Shown in pieces: positions 37,357-46,938 of a stretch of 64,000 bases of DNA; position 1 is the first letter of the stretch, and each line of letters starts with the position of its first letter. The position numbers and the translations under genes are program-made. Below the pieces are notes generated by a model. That model saw nothing but the letters and a program-made list of their open reading frames with translations, ran no database searches and had not been told where the DNA came from. The stretch comes from Lachnospiraceae bacterium (GTDB lineage Bacteria > Bacillota > Clostridia > Lachnospirales > Lachnospiraceae): contig WRBB01000004.1 in assembly GCA_009779895.1 (NCBI GenBank), positions 41,635-105,634 on the forward strand. The letters are read 5' to 3'.

Positions 37357-39909
37357 TTAAAAATGCTCCAACATCGTCCGACTAATAATTTCATCCTGTA
37401 CATCCTTACACAACTCAACAAAGAATGCACTATAACCCGCTACCCGCACAATCAAATCACGGTACTGCTCCGGATTTTTCTGCGCTTTTAACATGGTCTC
37501 ATTGTCCAAATAATTAAACTGCATTTCACCATTGCCCAGTGCAGATGCAGCGCGCAATAAAGTAATCAAACTTTCTTCACCCTCCGGGGTTTCCAAAAGT
37601 CCCGGCATCATTTTAAAGTTATGCACCATACCAATGTTCATATTGTCATTGGCCATTTTTGAAATAGACTTAATCACCGCTGTTGGCCCTTTTGTATCTG
37701 CGCCCTGCGCCGGGCTGATGCCATCAGATAACGGAACCCAAGCATTTCTGCCACTGGCAGAGGCACCTGTCATTTGACCAAAGGGTGTATTATTGGAAAT
37801 GGATAAGGTACCATGGCTTAATACAGAATACAATGTCTTGTATTTTCTATGTTCCTGCTCTGTAAAGTTGACCAAATCCGCCGCAATCATATCTGCATAA
37901 TCATCGTCATTGCCATATTTAGGTGCGTTGCGACAAGCAGTTTTTAGTTGTTCATAACCAACAAAATCCGCTTTTAATGCTTCATTTAACGCACGCAAGG
38001 TACATTTCTTATCATCAAAAACCAATTTTTTAATGGCCGCCATAGAGTCTGTATACGTGGCCAGACCCGACCAAATCACACCTGGTCCAAAGTTATACAT
38101 GGCACCACCGGCAGAAACATCATTGCCGCTTTCCATACAACCCTCGTACATGATAGACATCAAAGGTTTGGGTGCCAATTCTCTGTGCACACGCTGGGTA
38201 ATCACTGTTGCCACACTAGACCATTTGGTAATGTATCTGATTTGCTCCTTAACAGCCTCTTCAAATTCTTCATAGGTCCGAAATTGGTCGATATTACCCA
38301 AATCCGGCGTAACCTTTTTGCCATACCACAAAGGCACACCGTTGTTGAGCACCAACTCAATACAAATGGGCCACTGGGTATATGCCGTAGAAGTCCATTG
38401 ATACAAACGACCTGATTTTTGCGGTTCCACACAACCCATCAAACAATAATCACGTGCATCTTCAATGGAAACACCCTTTGCCAGCATCATCTTAATATGC
38501 GCATCGTCAAAGTGACAAGCCGGGAAGCCCATACCGGAGCGCACAACAGAAACAATTTTTTTCAAATATTCTCTAGGGGAACGATTGTGAATACGGCAAG
38601 CCAAAGAAGGCTGATAGATCCGCACATGACGAACCGCATCCATCAACAAATAAGTCAATGCATTGGTGGCATCCTGTCCCTCTCTTGTCACACCACCGAC
38701 GCACATGTTTACAAAGGGTTGATAACCTGCAAAAAACTTGCTGCCACCCTCGCTGGTAATCCACATCATCTCTGACATTTTAATGAGCATACAACCGGCC
38801 AGTTCAAATGCTTCAAAATCATTCATACGACCGGCATCTATATCCGCCTTATAAAAAGGATACATATATTGATCCACACGACCAATGGACATGCCCGTTT
38901 GATTTTCCTCTACCACCAGCAAAGACTCTATGGTCCAGACCGCTTGGACTGCCTCATAAAAGGTCTCCGGCTTGTTGGCCGGCACCTTTGCATTTACCTC
39001 AGAAATCCTCAAAAGCTCGGCACGCCGTTTGGGGTCTTGCTCCTTGTCTGCCAATTCCTTTGCATAAGCAGACATACGCTTGGCATACGCCATCACCCCC
39101 TCTGTGGTATCAATCACTGACTTATAAAAATAAATTTTTTCGATATCTTCCGGGTTCTCATACTTTAAATGTTCCAGATGCTCCATGGCTTCCCGTTGAA
39201 TATCAAGCATACCTTTTTTCATCAATACCACATCGTAGCCCGGATTTGAATCTCCGCCTCCATTGATGGCATGATAAGAACAATCCGAAACAAAGGATTC
39301 TCCTGACAATTCCCAAATACCGGCATCCCGAAACTGGTCTTCGCAATACTCATCCACTGACTTTCCGGCCCAATAAGGGAAAATCTCCTCTCGCATAATC
39401 TTTTTATCTTCTTCAGAAATATAAAACGGATCCTGAGCTCTGGTTCCAATGGTATCAATCTCATTTACCATCCAACGCCATGCAATATCCGGCGAAAAAG
39501 CACCGGCTCTGGGCGCGCCGCAAGGAGCCCCTACGATCAATTCATGATCTTGAATCACCAAAGGTGCTGTCTCACAACAATAACGAAAACACTTGGCACG
39601 CAACATCACTTTTGGCATACCGGGGTTTTCTTTGGCAATTTTGGTGATGGCACGCGCGCGATAAGTCGAAATGGAGGGTTTATGGGTCAAATAGTTTTCT
39701 TTTAATGCACTGAGACGCTTTGTCATACCATCCGGGATACCTGTCTCACCACCGGAAAAAGACATTGGCTTTGCTAAAACATCGGATACATCTTCTTTTT
39801 CGATTTCATCGGAAACGGTCTGAAACATTTTAATCAGTGTGTCTTTTTCTGCTTCTGTCATATTTTCTGTCGCCGCCACTAATCTCTTTGTAAAATCTTG
39901 TATATCCAC
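37357..39909 (-). CDS. cutC: Choline trimethylamine-lyase (glycyl radical enzyme)
   Basis: CutC cleaves choline to trimethylamine and acetaldehyde. At 850 residues it fits the type without an N-terminal extension. The thiyl Cys493 lies in [12 protein letters not shown], followed by [14 protein letters not shown], a segment I associate with CutC rather than pyruvate formate-lyase or glycerol dehydratase; the glycyl radical site is RVAGYSAFF with Gly825, 25 residues from the end. GTG start with GAGGAA upstream. It is followed by its activase and preceded by a BMC shell gene, which supports choline. Exact substrate remains a sequence-based call. Confidence 0.92.
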   Translation of the reverse strand: MDIQDFTKRLVAATENMTEAEKDTLIKMFQTVSDEIEKEDVSDVLAKPMSFSGGETGIPDGMTKRLSALKENYLTHKPSISTYRARAITKIAKENPGMPKVMLRAKCFRYCCETAPLVIQDHELIVGAPCGAPRAGAFSPDIAWRWMVNEIDTIGTRAQDPFYISEEDKKIMREEIFPYWAGKSVDEYCEDQFRDAGIWELSGESFVSDCSYHAINGGGDSNPGYDVVLMKKGMLDIQREAMEHLEHLKYENPEDIEKIYFYKSVIDTTEGVMAYAKRMSAYAKELADKEQDPKRRAELLRISEVNAKVPANKPETFYEAVQAVWTIESLLVVEENQTGMSIGRVDQYMYPFYKADIDAGRMNDFEAFELAGCMLIKMSEMMWITSEGGSKFFAGYQPFVNMCVGGVTREGQDATNALTYLLMDAVRHVRIYQPSLACRIHNRSPREYLKKIVSVVRSGMGFPACHFDDAHIKMMLAKGVSIEDARDYCLMGCVEPQKSGRLYQWTSTAYTQWPICIELVLNNGVPLWYGKKVTPDLGNIDQFRTYEEFEEAVKEQIRYITKWSSVATVITQRVHRELAPKPLMSIMYEGCMESGNDVSAGGAMYNFGPGVIWSGLATYTDSMAAIKKLVFDDKKCTLRALNEALKADFVGYEQLKTACRNAPKYGNDDDYADMIAADLVNFTEQEHRKYKTLYSVLSHGTLSISNNTPFGQMTGASASGRNAWVPLSDGISPAQGADTKGPTAVIKSISKMANDNMNIGMVHNFKMMPGLLETPEGEESLITLLRAASALGNGEMQFNYLDNETMLKAQKNPEQYRDLIVRVAGYSAFFVELCKDVQDEIISRTMLEHF

Positions 39910-39936
39910 TCGTCTTTCCTCACTTTCCTTTCGTCA

Positions 39937-40542
39937 TTATAGTTTGTCCATCGTATATAAATCCATAATTTTTTCCAAATCCGGATGAGGGCTTGCAATC
40001 ACAGTTGAACTGTAGACTTCGCCGCCAATCTCTTCCACCGCTTGGGTCGCTGCATCTACCGCCGCTTGACAAGCACTTACATCACCTTGTACCAAAATGG
40101 AAATATAACCGGATGCAACATTTTCAAAACCTACAACATCTACACCGGCAGTTTTTTCCATCGCATCGGCCGCTTCCAAAATAAAAACCAAACCAAAGGT
40201 TTCAATCAACCCTGTTGCGGGAATACTTTTTCTTGTTTTGTCTCCATCGGCTTTTAATCCATAAATAGAAACAATATCATAAATCTTAGGGATGGGTCTT
40301 GCCATCACGTGGGAGGCCGTCAGTCGACCAATGGCCCCGGCGGCTTTTGCGCCTGTTTCCACGGCAGTATGAACAGCCGCCACATCACCTTTTATCACAA
40401 CGGTAACCAATGTGGAGCCGATATTTTCATATGAAATCAATTCTACATTGGCTGCTTTTAACATCTCATCTGTCGCTTTTAACGCCGGCACCATACCAAT
40501 GGTCTCAATAAAACCCAACGCCTGTCCATCGTAATGTTTCAA
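39937..40542 (-). CDS. Tandem-domain bacterial microcompartment shell protein (BMC-T type)
   Basis: 201 residues with two BMC domains: the first has ALGFIETIGMVPALKATDEMLKAANVEL and GDVAAVHTAVETGAKAAG, the second TGLIETFGLVFILEAADAMEKTAGV and GDVSACQAAVDAATQAVEEIG. Tandem BMC proteins form pseudohexameric trimers in shells. TTG start with GAGGT nine bases upstream. It lies between a small gene and cutC. No single-domain hexamer or pentamer (EutN/CcmL) protein occurs in the window, so a closed shell cannot be built from this locus alone. Confidence 0.93.
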   Translation of the reverse strand: MKHYDGQALGFIETIGMVPALKATDEMLKAANVELISYENIGSTLVTVVIKGDVAAVHTAVETGAKAAGAIGRLTASHVMARPIPKIYDIVSIYGLKADGDKTRKSIPATGLIETFGLVFILEAADAMEKTAGVDVVGFENVASGYISILVQGDVSACQAAVDAATQAVEEIGGEVYSSTVIASPHPDLEKIMDLYTMDKL

Positions 40543-40579
40543 GCCATCTCACCTCAATTCTTTTATATACCAATACAGC

Positions 40580-40852
40580 CTAATGGGGCAAATATTTTTC
40601 AATCGTAGCTTTCCCCTCATCATTGGCACGGTAAAATATTTTCAAATCACCATTTTTATCCAATTCATAACGAGTCTCTTCCAGGATGCCATTTGTAACC
40701 GCCGTCATCAAAACGCCGTCTACGCCTTTGCGCGTAAACGCTCTCATATCACCATACTCCGCTTTTAGCTTATCCATAACATCCGCATAACAAGCTTCAT
40801 CCAGACTTTTGAACAATTTTAAAATTGCACAGTTAAGTGGTTGTTTCATCAT
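40580..40852 (-). CDS. Small winged-helix-like protein of the cut locus
   Basis: 90 residues with no family recognised with confidence. The pattern LNCAILKLFKSLDEACYADVMDKLKAEYGDMRAFTRKGVDGVLMTAVTNGILEE looks like three helices of a winged-helix DNA-binding fold, followed by a beta-rich end with LKIFYRANDEGKATIEKYLP. It starts in the stop of the permease gene (TAATG), so the two are coupled. It may regulate or assist choline use; similarity to PadR-type folds is only suggestive. Confidence 0.75.
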   Translation of the reverse strand: MMKQPLNCAILKLFKSLDEACYADVMDKLKAEYGDMRAFTRKGVDGVLMTAVTNGILEETRYELDKNGDLKIFYRANDEGKATIEKYLPH

Positions 40853-41931
40853 TACGCCACCTCTTTCTTTTTAAATATCATTAAAGGATTCACGGCAATA
40901 AACAAAACGCCAATAAACATCAATACTGCAGCTACCCAAGCGACGGGTGGTAATGCCCAACCATCCTGGCCAACAATCAAACCTAAAATCAACCAACAAA
41001 ACAAGGGACCCCAGAAAGAGAATGTCCCATTACAAGCCATGCCTAACGCGGCACCGCACATACTATTGCCTTTGTACCACCATTTAAAGGTATACAACGC
41101 AAAGAACGAAGAAATGAAAAAGATCGGAAAAGACCCCATGTCCGTCACAATACGGCCGGCCAACATAACCACTTCACCAACATTGCCACCGATTAAAGCA
41201 AACAATGGTGCTAAAATAATCAAACCGGATAAACCGGCAACAGACTGGCGAATCAAAATCGCAATATCATCATCAATAAAAGCAGTGGCATAACCGGCAA
41301 TACAGCCCTCAAAGCCCCAACCAAAAGCTGCCACGGAAGCGATGATAATACCCAATAGCATATTTGGATGAGCATCCGGCTCAACCGCTTGCAAACCAAT
41401 CAAAACCGTAGCCAATACACAAATTGCGATGCCAAAGAGCATACGAGCGGTTAGTTTTTGCTTGTAGAATATACGAGCCAAAATCGCACCAATGGCCGGA
41501 CAAAGCGCCGTAATCGGAATAATAATCGAACCGGCCAATTGCAAGCCAATGACATAAGCACTGGTAGAAATCGGTCCACCTACCAACGAAGCAATCACCA
41601 AAGTACGACCGGGTTTTGTTTTGATACTTCTGACAAAATCCCGCAGTTTCCCTTTCACCGCTGCTGCGCCGGTTGCCCAGACGGCACTTAGGGTATAATT
41701 CACCGCACTACCCAAGGATCCTAACACATATGTAATGGTAAAAAGTGACAACAATGCTAGATTTGGGCCGTACCAATCCTCCCAAACGCCCATAGACATG
41801 GCTAACGTGATAAAAGCTGTGTACAATCCATAAGTAACGCCTGACGCTGTGGCAATGATAATGCCATTTCTCAAATACTTGGAACCTACCTTTTGCCGTG
41901 CTTGTGTTGCAGTAAATGTAACTGGGCTCAT
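40852..41931 (-). CDS. DMT-superfamily permease, candidate choline or TMA transporter
   Basis: About 359 residues with ten hydrophobic spans and a repeated EamA-like architecture (GGPISTSAYVIGLQLAGSIIIPITALCPAIGAILARIFYKQKLT). ATG at 41931 (MSPVTF) has GGAGA eight bases upstream; the frame is open to 41979 without one. Position between the MerR operator and the cut genes suggests uptake of choline or export of an amine (inference). Confidence 0.82.
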   Translation of the reverse strand: MSPVTFTATQARQKVGSKYLRNGIIIATASGVTYGLYTAFITLAMSMGVWEDWYGPNLALLSLFTITYVLGSLGSAVNYTLSAVWATGAAAVKGKLRDFVRSIKTKPGRTLVIASLVGGPISTSAYVIGLQLAGSIIIPITALCPAIGAILARIFYKQKLTARMLFGIAICVLATVLIGLQAVEPDAHPNMLLGIIIASVAAFGWGFEGCIAGYATAFIDDDIAILIRQSVAGLSGLIILAPLFALIGGNVGEVVMLAGRIVTDMGSFPIFFISSFFALYTFKWWYKGNSMCGAALGMACNGTFSFWGPLFCWLILGLIVGQDGWALPPVAWVAAVLMFIGVLFIAVNPLMIFKKKEVA

Positions 41932-41993
41932 AAACAGTTCTCCTTTTCTATTGTGAGTACTTCGTAAATTTATTGCCAAAAATAAGGCAAGTC

Positions 41994-42012
41994 ATACTAG
42001 TACCACTAGTAT
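41994..42012 (-). promoter_or_regulatory. MerR-type operator candidate
   Basis: ATACTAGT, three bases and ACTAGTAT form a perfect palindrome, 63 bases before the permease ATG and just after the merR stop. Its symmetry and position fit MerR-type regulation of the cut genes. Promoter hexamers around it are not clear. Confidence 0.6.
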
Positions 42013-42035
42013 AAGGCTTACCCTATAATGGAATG

Positions 42036-42887
42036 TCAATCTATTCTTTCTCTAATCGGCAAAATAATTTCCGTCACATAATCGTCGGCATTACTTGTTG
42101 TCCAATAATCAATCACATGCCGTTCAAAACAGTCTCCCGCACAAACATAACCCTTTTTTTCCGCCCATGCTTCCAAGTCCTGATACCGCTCGTCAATGGT
42201 TGCCAAATCACCGATATGATAGGTAGAAATCACCAAACGATTTTCCAGTGTCATCACATTCAGCTCCTTTTTGTAAGGTACAATGGGTTTTTGCATGATT
42301 TTGACCCGCTTGCTCAACCCCCTTACCTTATCCTGATAAGAAGCATAATGCAAAATCACCGGTCCGGTAATCATCGCATCCATGCTCTCTAAATAATTGA
42401 CCCATTGAATGTTGATAATCGAATCCGCATAACTATAATCAAAATCCTGCTCCTGCCAACCATATGTGACACTTTCCAAATATTTCACAGAAATGTCCTT
42501 TACCTGATTTTCCCGTACCAAATTGGCCTCGTCGGCGAGACGATACCAGTCATTCACAGAAACACGGCTATCGTGAATCTCCCGCTCCCGCTTTTGTAAT
42601 TCTTCCAGTTTGTTGCGAAAGGTGTTGACCATATTGCTATAATTGCTACCTTTGAGCAAACCTTGTATCTCCTCCAAGCGAAAGCCCATCTGCTTGTAAT
42701 ACTTCAAAACCGGCACCAACAACAGGGTTCTTTGACTATAGTAGCGATAGCCGTTTTCTTTTGAAACCACATCCGGTGAAATCAAATCGATGGAATCGTA
42801 AAAACGCAGTGTCTTTTTCGAAATATTGCAAATTTTGCTCACTTCTCCAATGGTATAAAGCACTTCCTTTTTTTTCGTTTCCTTCAT
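42036..42887 (-). CDS. MerR-family transcriptional regulator
   Basis: The N-terminal winged helix reads YTIGEVSKICNISKKTLRFYDSIDLISPD, followed by ENGYRYYS and a coiled coil with GFRLEEIQGLLKG. The C-terminal part of about 150 residues resembles a GyrI-like effector domain (VTEIILPIRERID at the end), as in BmrR-like regulators. GGGGGAA precedes the ATG. It lies directly before the choline operon and is the obvious candidate regulator; the ligand is unknown. Confidence 0.88.
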   Translation of the reverse strand: MKETKKKEVLYTIGEVSKICNISKKTLRFYDSIDLISPDVVSKENGYRYYSQRTLLLVPVLKYYKQMGFRLEEIQGLLKGSNYSNMVNTFRNKLEELQKREREIHDSRVSVNDWYRLADEANLVRENQVKDISVKYLESVTYGWQEQDFDYSYADSIINIQWVNYLESMDAMITGPVILHYASYQDKVRGLSKRVKIMQKPIVPYKKELNVMTLENRLVISTYHIGDLATIDERYQDLEAWAEKKGYVCAGDCFERHVIDYWTTSNADDYVTEIILPIRERID

Positions 42888-42930
42888 AACATTCCCCCTA
42901 TATGGAAGGTTTTAGCACGTTTTTTAATCT

Positions 42931-43638
42931 TTATAAACGCTCCATAAGCCGCACAACTAATTTTACACTATGTTCCATTGCCTGTTTTGCAAATGTGGGA
43001 AAATCAACATGGGCACTACCATCTGCCTGATCCGAAATAACCCGAATCACCACATATGGAATCCGATTTAAATAAGCCACCTGACCAACCGCCGCACCTT
43101 CCATCTCCGTACACAGAGCGGCAAACTCATCTATCATCCACGCCTTGTGTTTGGCATCGGCAATAAATTGATCCCCACTTACAATACGCCCCTGAAACAC
43201 TTGAATCTCTGCATTGACCTCTTGGCAAGCTTTTGTTGCTAACTCTCGCAAATATACATCTGCCGGAAAAGAAAACGTGTCCAAACCGGGAATCTGTCCC
43301 GGTACATCCTCTTTGTCACCGGAACCACTAGCATCTACATCATGCTGAACGGTATCTGTCGCAATCACCACATCACCGATGTGAATGCGATTGCACAAAG
43401 AACCGGCAATTCCGCTATTAATCACTGTATCCACTTGAAAGTCATCAATCAAAATCTGGGTACACACAGCTGCATTGACCTTGCCAATGCCTGACTGTAC
43501 CACAACCACATCCTGACCTACCAATCGTCCCATGAAAAAATCCATGCCCGCTTTGCCACGGACCTGAACCGCTTCCATCAACTCTTTGAAATGAGCTACT
43601 TCTCCTGCCATAGCTCCAATGATACCTATCTTTTTCAT
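42931..43638 (-). CDS. mtnN: 5'-methylthioadenosine/S-adenosylhomocysteine nucleosidase
   Basis: MtnN cleaves adenine from methylthioadenosine and S-adenosylhomocysteine. About 235 residues: MKKIGIIGAMAGEVAHF, VVVQSGIGKVNAA, VINSGIAGSL and the catalytic EMEGAAVGQVAY segment are all typical. ATG at 43638 has AGGATAGG upstream; the frame extends to 43674 through a terminator. Methylthioadenosine is a by-product of SpeE, encoded in this window, so the two fit one metabolism. Confidence 0.95.
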   Translation of the reverse strand: MKKIGIIGAMAGEVAHFKELMEAVQVRGKAGMDFFMGRLVGQDVVVVQSGIGKVNAAVCTQILIDDFQVDTVINSGIAGSLCNRIHIGDVVIATDTVQHDVDASGSGDKEDVPGQIPGLDTFSFPADVYLRELATKACQEVNAEIQVFQGRIVSGDQFIADAKHKAWMIDEFAALCTEMEGAAVGQVAYLNRIPYVVIRVISDQADGSAHVDFPTFAKQAMEHSVKLVVRLMERL

Positions 43639-43674
43639 ATTTGTCCTATCCTTTTTCATAAGTAGGTAAGGCAA

Positions 43675-43718
43675 AAAACCCTGATACCTTTTGCTTGATA
43701 CATAGGTTTCAGGGTTTT
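43675..43718 (-). terminator. Terminator after rpmF
   Basis: AAAACCCTGA and TCAGGGTTTT are perfect arms with additional ACC/GGT pairing, ten bases after the rpmF stop. Confidence 0.88.
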
Positions 43719-43727
43719 GTTTGTTTA

Positions 43728-43907
43728 CTAGTCAACCGGAATAATTTCTTTTTTATTGTAAGAGCCACAAGCCTTGCATACTCTATGGGGCATCATAAGC
43801 TCTGAACATTTACTGCACTTCACCAAGTTCGGTACACGCATCTTCCAGTTTGCTCTTCTTTTATCTCTTCTACCTTTTGAAGATTTATTCTTTGGACAAA
43901 TAGCCAT
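43728..43907 (-). CDS. rpmF: 50S ribosomal protein L32
   Basis: A 59-residue ribosomal protein read on the minus strand: MAICPKNKSSKGRRDKRRAN, with the zinc-binding CSKC and CKAC pairs in the C-terminal half. GGAGGTG precedes the ATG. It follows the YceD-family gene by three bases, the usual order yceD-rpmF, and ends before a strong terminator. Confidence 0.96.
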   Translation of the reverse strand: MAICPKNKSSKGRRDKRRANWKMRVPNLVKCSKCSELMMPHRVCKACGSYNKKEIIPVD

Positions 43908-43910
43908 CCG

Positions 43911-44438
43911 TCACACCTCCTTAAAATTCTGAAATATGTCACCAATCATGGACATCCTTATATCACCGACCGTGTCTTTACAATCACAACTACCCTCGTT
44001 TTGGTTTTTTCCGCAAATGCTGCAAATACCCCGGCAGTCCTCCTGACACAGTATTTTTGAGGGCCAATCTTCTAACACCATGGCGGACAACAACAACTCT
44101 ACATCCAGATTATAACCATCTATAAAGTAAGAATCATCCAACTCCTCTAACTGCTCCGTCTCTGATTTTGCTAAATCCACATACTTTTCAGCCTGTAAAA
44201 TAAGCGTTTGATCCACTTCTCTTAGGCAACGATCACAAGGTAGGCGCAAAGTCATCTTAGTATCCGCTAAAATACGAAGCTCCTTACCCTTGCTATGTTC
44301 TACCACAACATGAACCGGCTCTTTGTGAGAGATTAAAAAATCTCCATGCTTGTTCTTTGTCCGGTCCATCTCTACCCGCACCGTCTCATTCACAGTTTGG
44401 TGTTGTTCCGAAAGAACTTTAGAAAGGTTAATCCACAT
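43911..44438 (-). CDS. yceD: YceD-family (DUF177) protein
   Basis: About 175 residues of the YceD family: an LRLPCDRCLREV zinc-knuckle-like pair and the C-terminal CQEDCRGICSICGKNQNEGSC cysteine cluster. Family members lie next to rpmF and are linked to rRNA processing or 50S assembly, with little proven function. ATG at 44438 has AGGAG seven bases upstream; a longer start at 44456 has a weaker site. Its promoter is strong. Confidence 0.92.
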   Translation of the reverse strand: MWINLSKVLSEQHQTVNETVRVEMDRTKNKHGDFLISHKEPVHVVVEHSKGKELRILADTKMTLRLPCDRCLREVDQTLILQAEKYVDLAKSETEQLEELDDSYFIDGYNLDVELLLSAMVLEDWPSKILCQEDCRGICSICGKNQNEGSCDCKDTVGDIRMSMIGDIFQNFKEV

Positions 44439-44465
44439 ACCATTACTCCTGTCCATACCTAAACA

Positions 44466-44493
44466 ATTATACCACGTAATGGTTGTTTGTCAA
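44466..44493 (-). promoter_or_regulatory. Strong sigma-A promoter of yceD-rpmF
   Basis: Perfect TTGACA and TATAAT separated by 16 bases on the minus strand, just after the ackA stop. Predicted start is near 44459, about 20 bases before the yceD ATG. Confidence 0.85.
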
Positions 44494-44497
44494 CAAT

Positions 44498-45691
44498 TTA
44501 TACAATGATTTCCATAGTTTCTCTGGCAATGGCCAATTCTTCATCGGTTGGAACCACAAAGACTTTTGTCGTGGAATCTTTGGTTGAAATCATAGACTCA
44601 CGGCTCTTGTAATTATTTTCCGCCGCATCAATGGTAATCCCTAGATATCCAAGGTATTCACACACAATAGCGCGAACAGGAATGTCATTTTCCCCAACAC
44701 CGGCTGTAAAAGCGATAGCATCTACCCCATTCATCGCCGCTACATAAGAACCAATGTACTTGGCAACACGGTAACAAAATACATCCAATGCTGTTTTTGC
44801 CCCTGTATCTCCTGCATCTGCCGCATCCCATAAATCTCTAAAATCACTGGATACTTTGCCGGAAAGGCCATATACGCCGGACTCTTTATTTAAAAGGTTC
44901 ATCACATCTTCAATGCTCATGCCTTCTTTGTGTGCCATAAAATCCAAGATGGCAGGGTCTACGTCCCCGGAGCGTGTTCCCATCACCAAACCCTCCAAGG
45001 GTGTCAATCCCATAGAGGTGTCCACAGATACACCATGCTTCACCGCACAAACGCTGGCACCGTTACCTAGATGACAAACAATTGTTTTTACTTCTTCGTA
45101 GGGTTTTTCCAGCAACTCCGCAACTCTTTTTGATACAAAACTATGACTGGTACCATGGAATCCATAGCGTCTTACTTTATATTTTGTATATAACTCTAAC
45201 GGTAAACCGTACATATAGGCATGTTTTGGCATGGTCTGATGAAACGCCGTATCAAATACACCAACCATCGGTACACCCGGCATCAATTTTTCACAGGCCT
45301 CTATCCCAATCAGGTTGGCCGGGTTGTGCAAAGGTGCCAAGTCGTTGCATGCCGCAACCGCTTTTTTTACTTCATCGGTAATTAACACAGAAGAGGTAAA
45401 CTGCTCACCACCATGTACCACACGATGACCAACCGCCTTGATTTCATCCAGGCTTTGAATCACACCATGCTCCGCGTCCATCAAAGCCTCCACCACGTAT
45501 TGTATGGCCTCTAAGTGGGTTGGCATGGGTTTTTGCATTTTTGTTTTTTCGCCGCCCTCCGGTTGATACACCAAATCACCGCCGATACCAATACGCTCAC
45601 AAATGCCCTTTGCCAAAACCGCCTCTGTGTCGGAAGCAATCAGTTGAAATTTCAATGATGAACTACCGCAATTAATTACTAAAACATTCAT
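44498..45691 (-). CDS. ackA: Acetate kinase
   Basis: AckA makes ATP and acetate from acetyl phosphate. 397 residues: MNVLVINCGSSSLKFQLI start, HRVVHGGEQF, FDTAFHQTMP, RRYGFHGTSH and CHLGNGASVCAV are all present. AAGGGAA precedes the ATG at 45691; the open frame upstream to 45784 overlaps the pta end and has no site. It follows pta by 29 bases, the usual acetate-forming pair that fits fermentative energy conservation. Confidence 0.97.
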   Translation of the reverse strand: MNVLVINCGSSSLKFQLIASDTEAVLAKGICERIGIGGDLVYQPEGGEKTKMQKPMPTHLEAIQYVVEALMDAEHGVIQSLDEIKAVGHRVVHGGEQFTSSVLITDEVKKAVAACNDLAPLHNPANLIGIEACEKLMPGVPMVGVFDTAFHQTMPKHAYMYGLPLELYTKYKVRRYGFHGTSHSFVSKRVAELLEKPYEEVKTIVCHLGNGASVCAVKHGVSVDTSMGLTPLEGLVMGTRSGDVDPAILDFMAHKEGMSIEDVMNLLNKESGVYGLSGKVSSDFRDLWDAADAGDTGAKTALDVFCYRVAKYIGSYVAAMNGVDAIAFTAGVGENDIPVRAIVCEYLGYLGITIDAAENNYKSRESMISTKDSTTKVFVVPTDEELAIARETMEIIV

Positions 45692-45720
45692 TTTTTTATT
45701 CCCTTCGCTTTCTTGTTTGC

Positions 45721-46716
45721 TTATTCTGCCTGTGCCTGTACTGCCGTAATCGCCACGACTCCCACAATATCCTCCGGGCTGCAACCTCTGGACAAATCAT
45801 TGACCGGTGCTGCAATTCCCTGAGTCAAAGGACCATACGCCTCCGCTTTTGCCAATCTTTCAACCAATTTATAACCAATGTTTCCGGCATCCAAATCCGG
45901 GAAAACCAACACGTTGGCCCTGCCGGCAACTTCGCTGTCCGGTGCCTTTGCCGCACCCACAGATGCAACGATAGCAGCGTCTAACTGCAACTCACCGTCA
46001 ATGCTCACCTCCGGTGCAAGCTCTTGGGCCATCCGGGTCGCCGCCACTACCTTATCCACGTCTGCATGTTTTGCACTGCCTTTGGAAGAATGAGAAAGCA
46101 TAGCTACCCGCGGTGTTTTGCCAACCAAAGACGCAAAGGATTCGGCCGCTGACACAGCAATATTGGCTAACTTTTCTGCATCCGGGTTTTGCTCTAAACC
46201 ACAGTCTGTAAAAACAAATACACCATCTTCTCCCATATCACAATCCGGCACAACCATAACAAAGAAAGAAGAAACCAACTTTGTACCCGGTTTTGTTTTC
46301 AGAATCTGCAAGCAAGGACGCAGCACCTCTGCCGTAGAATGACAAGCCCCGGATACCATACCATCCGCATCACCCGACTTCACCATCATAACACCAAATG
46401 TCGTATAGTCGGTCCGTAACAATTCTTCCGCCTGCTCTTTGGTCAAGCCTTTGCTTTGACGTAGTTCAAACAATTTTTCCACATACCCATCCAGTTTGTC
46501 ACACTGAACCGGATCAATGATCTGCGCCCCACTGATGTCAAATCCGGCTGACTTTTCTGCTATCTCAGCCTTAGAACCAATCAAAATCAATCTGGCCGTT
46601 CCTTCTTTTAAAACGGTCTCCGCTGCCTTGTATGTTCTGATGTCTTCTGTTTCCGGTAATACGATGGTCTTCAAATTGGCTTTTGCCTTTGCTTTGATTT
46701 CATCAATAAATCCCAT
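45721..46716 (-). CDS. pta: Phosphate acetyltransferase
   Basis: Pta converts acetyl-CoA and phosphate to acetyl phosphate. 331 residues, the short single-domain form: MGFIDEIKAKAKANLKTIVLPE start, DGMVSGACHSTAEVLRPCLQI, SFFVMV and VAMLSHSSKGSA. It ends just before ackA in the same direction. Promoter at 46753-46781. Confidence 0.96.
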   Translation of the reverse strand: MGFIDEIKAKAKANLKTIVLPETEDIRTYKAAETVLKEGTARLILIGSKAEIAEKSAGFDISGAQIIDPVQCDKLDGYVEKLFELRQSKGLTKEQAEELLRTDYTTFGVMMVKSGDADGMVSGACHSTAEVLRPCLQILKTKPGTKLVSSFFVMVVPDCDMGEDGVFVFTDCGLEQNPDAEKLANIAVSAAESFASLVGKTPRVAMLSHSSKGSAKHADVDKVVAATRMAQELAPEVSIDGELQLDAAIVASVGAAKAPDSEVAGRANVLVFPDLDAGNIGYKLVERLAKAEAYGPLTQGIAAPVNDLSRGCSPEDIVGVVAITAVQAQAE

Positions 46717-46752
46717 GGTTAATAAGCCTACCTTTCATTTTTTCACCCCAAT

Positions 46753-46781
46753 ATTATACCCCATCACACCCACCCATACAA
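46753..46781 (-). promoter_or_regulatory. Promoter of pta-ackA
   Basis: TTGTAT, 17 bases and TATAAT on the minus strand, about 37 bases before the pta ATG. Confidence 0.7.
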
Positions 46782-46938
46782 GGGGCAACTTTGTGTATTT
46801 TTCAGTACAATAAAGAAAGATTTTACAAAAATTCCATGAAATATGTTAGTATATCTCTGTTGCTATCTCGCCATGAATATAGTAAACTAAAAAAGGTGTT
46901 TTCAGAACAAAACATTCAACGAGGGACGGTGCTTACTT

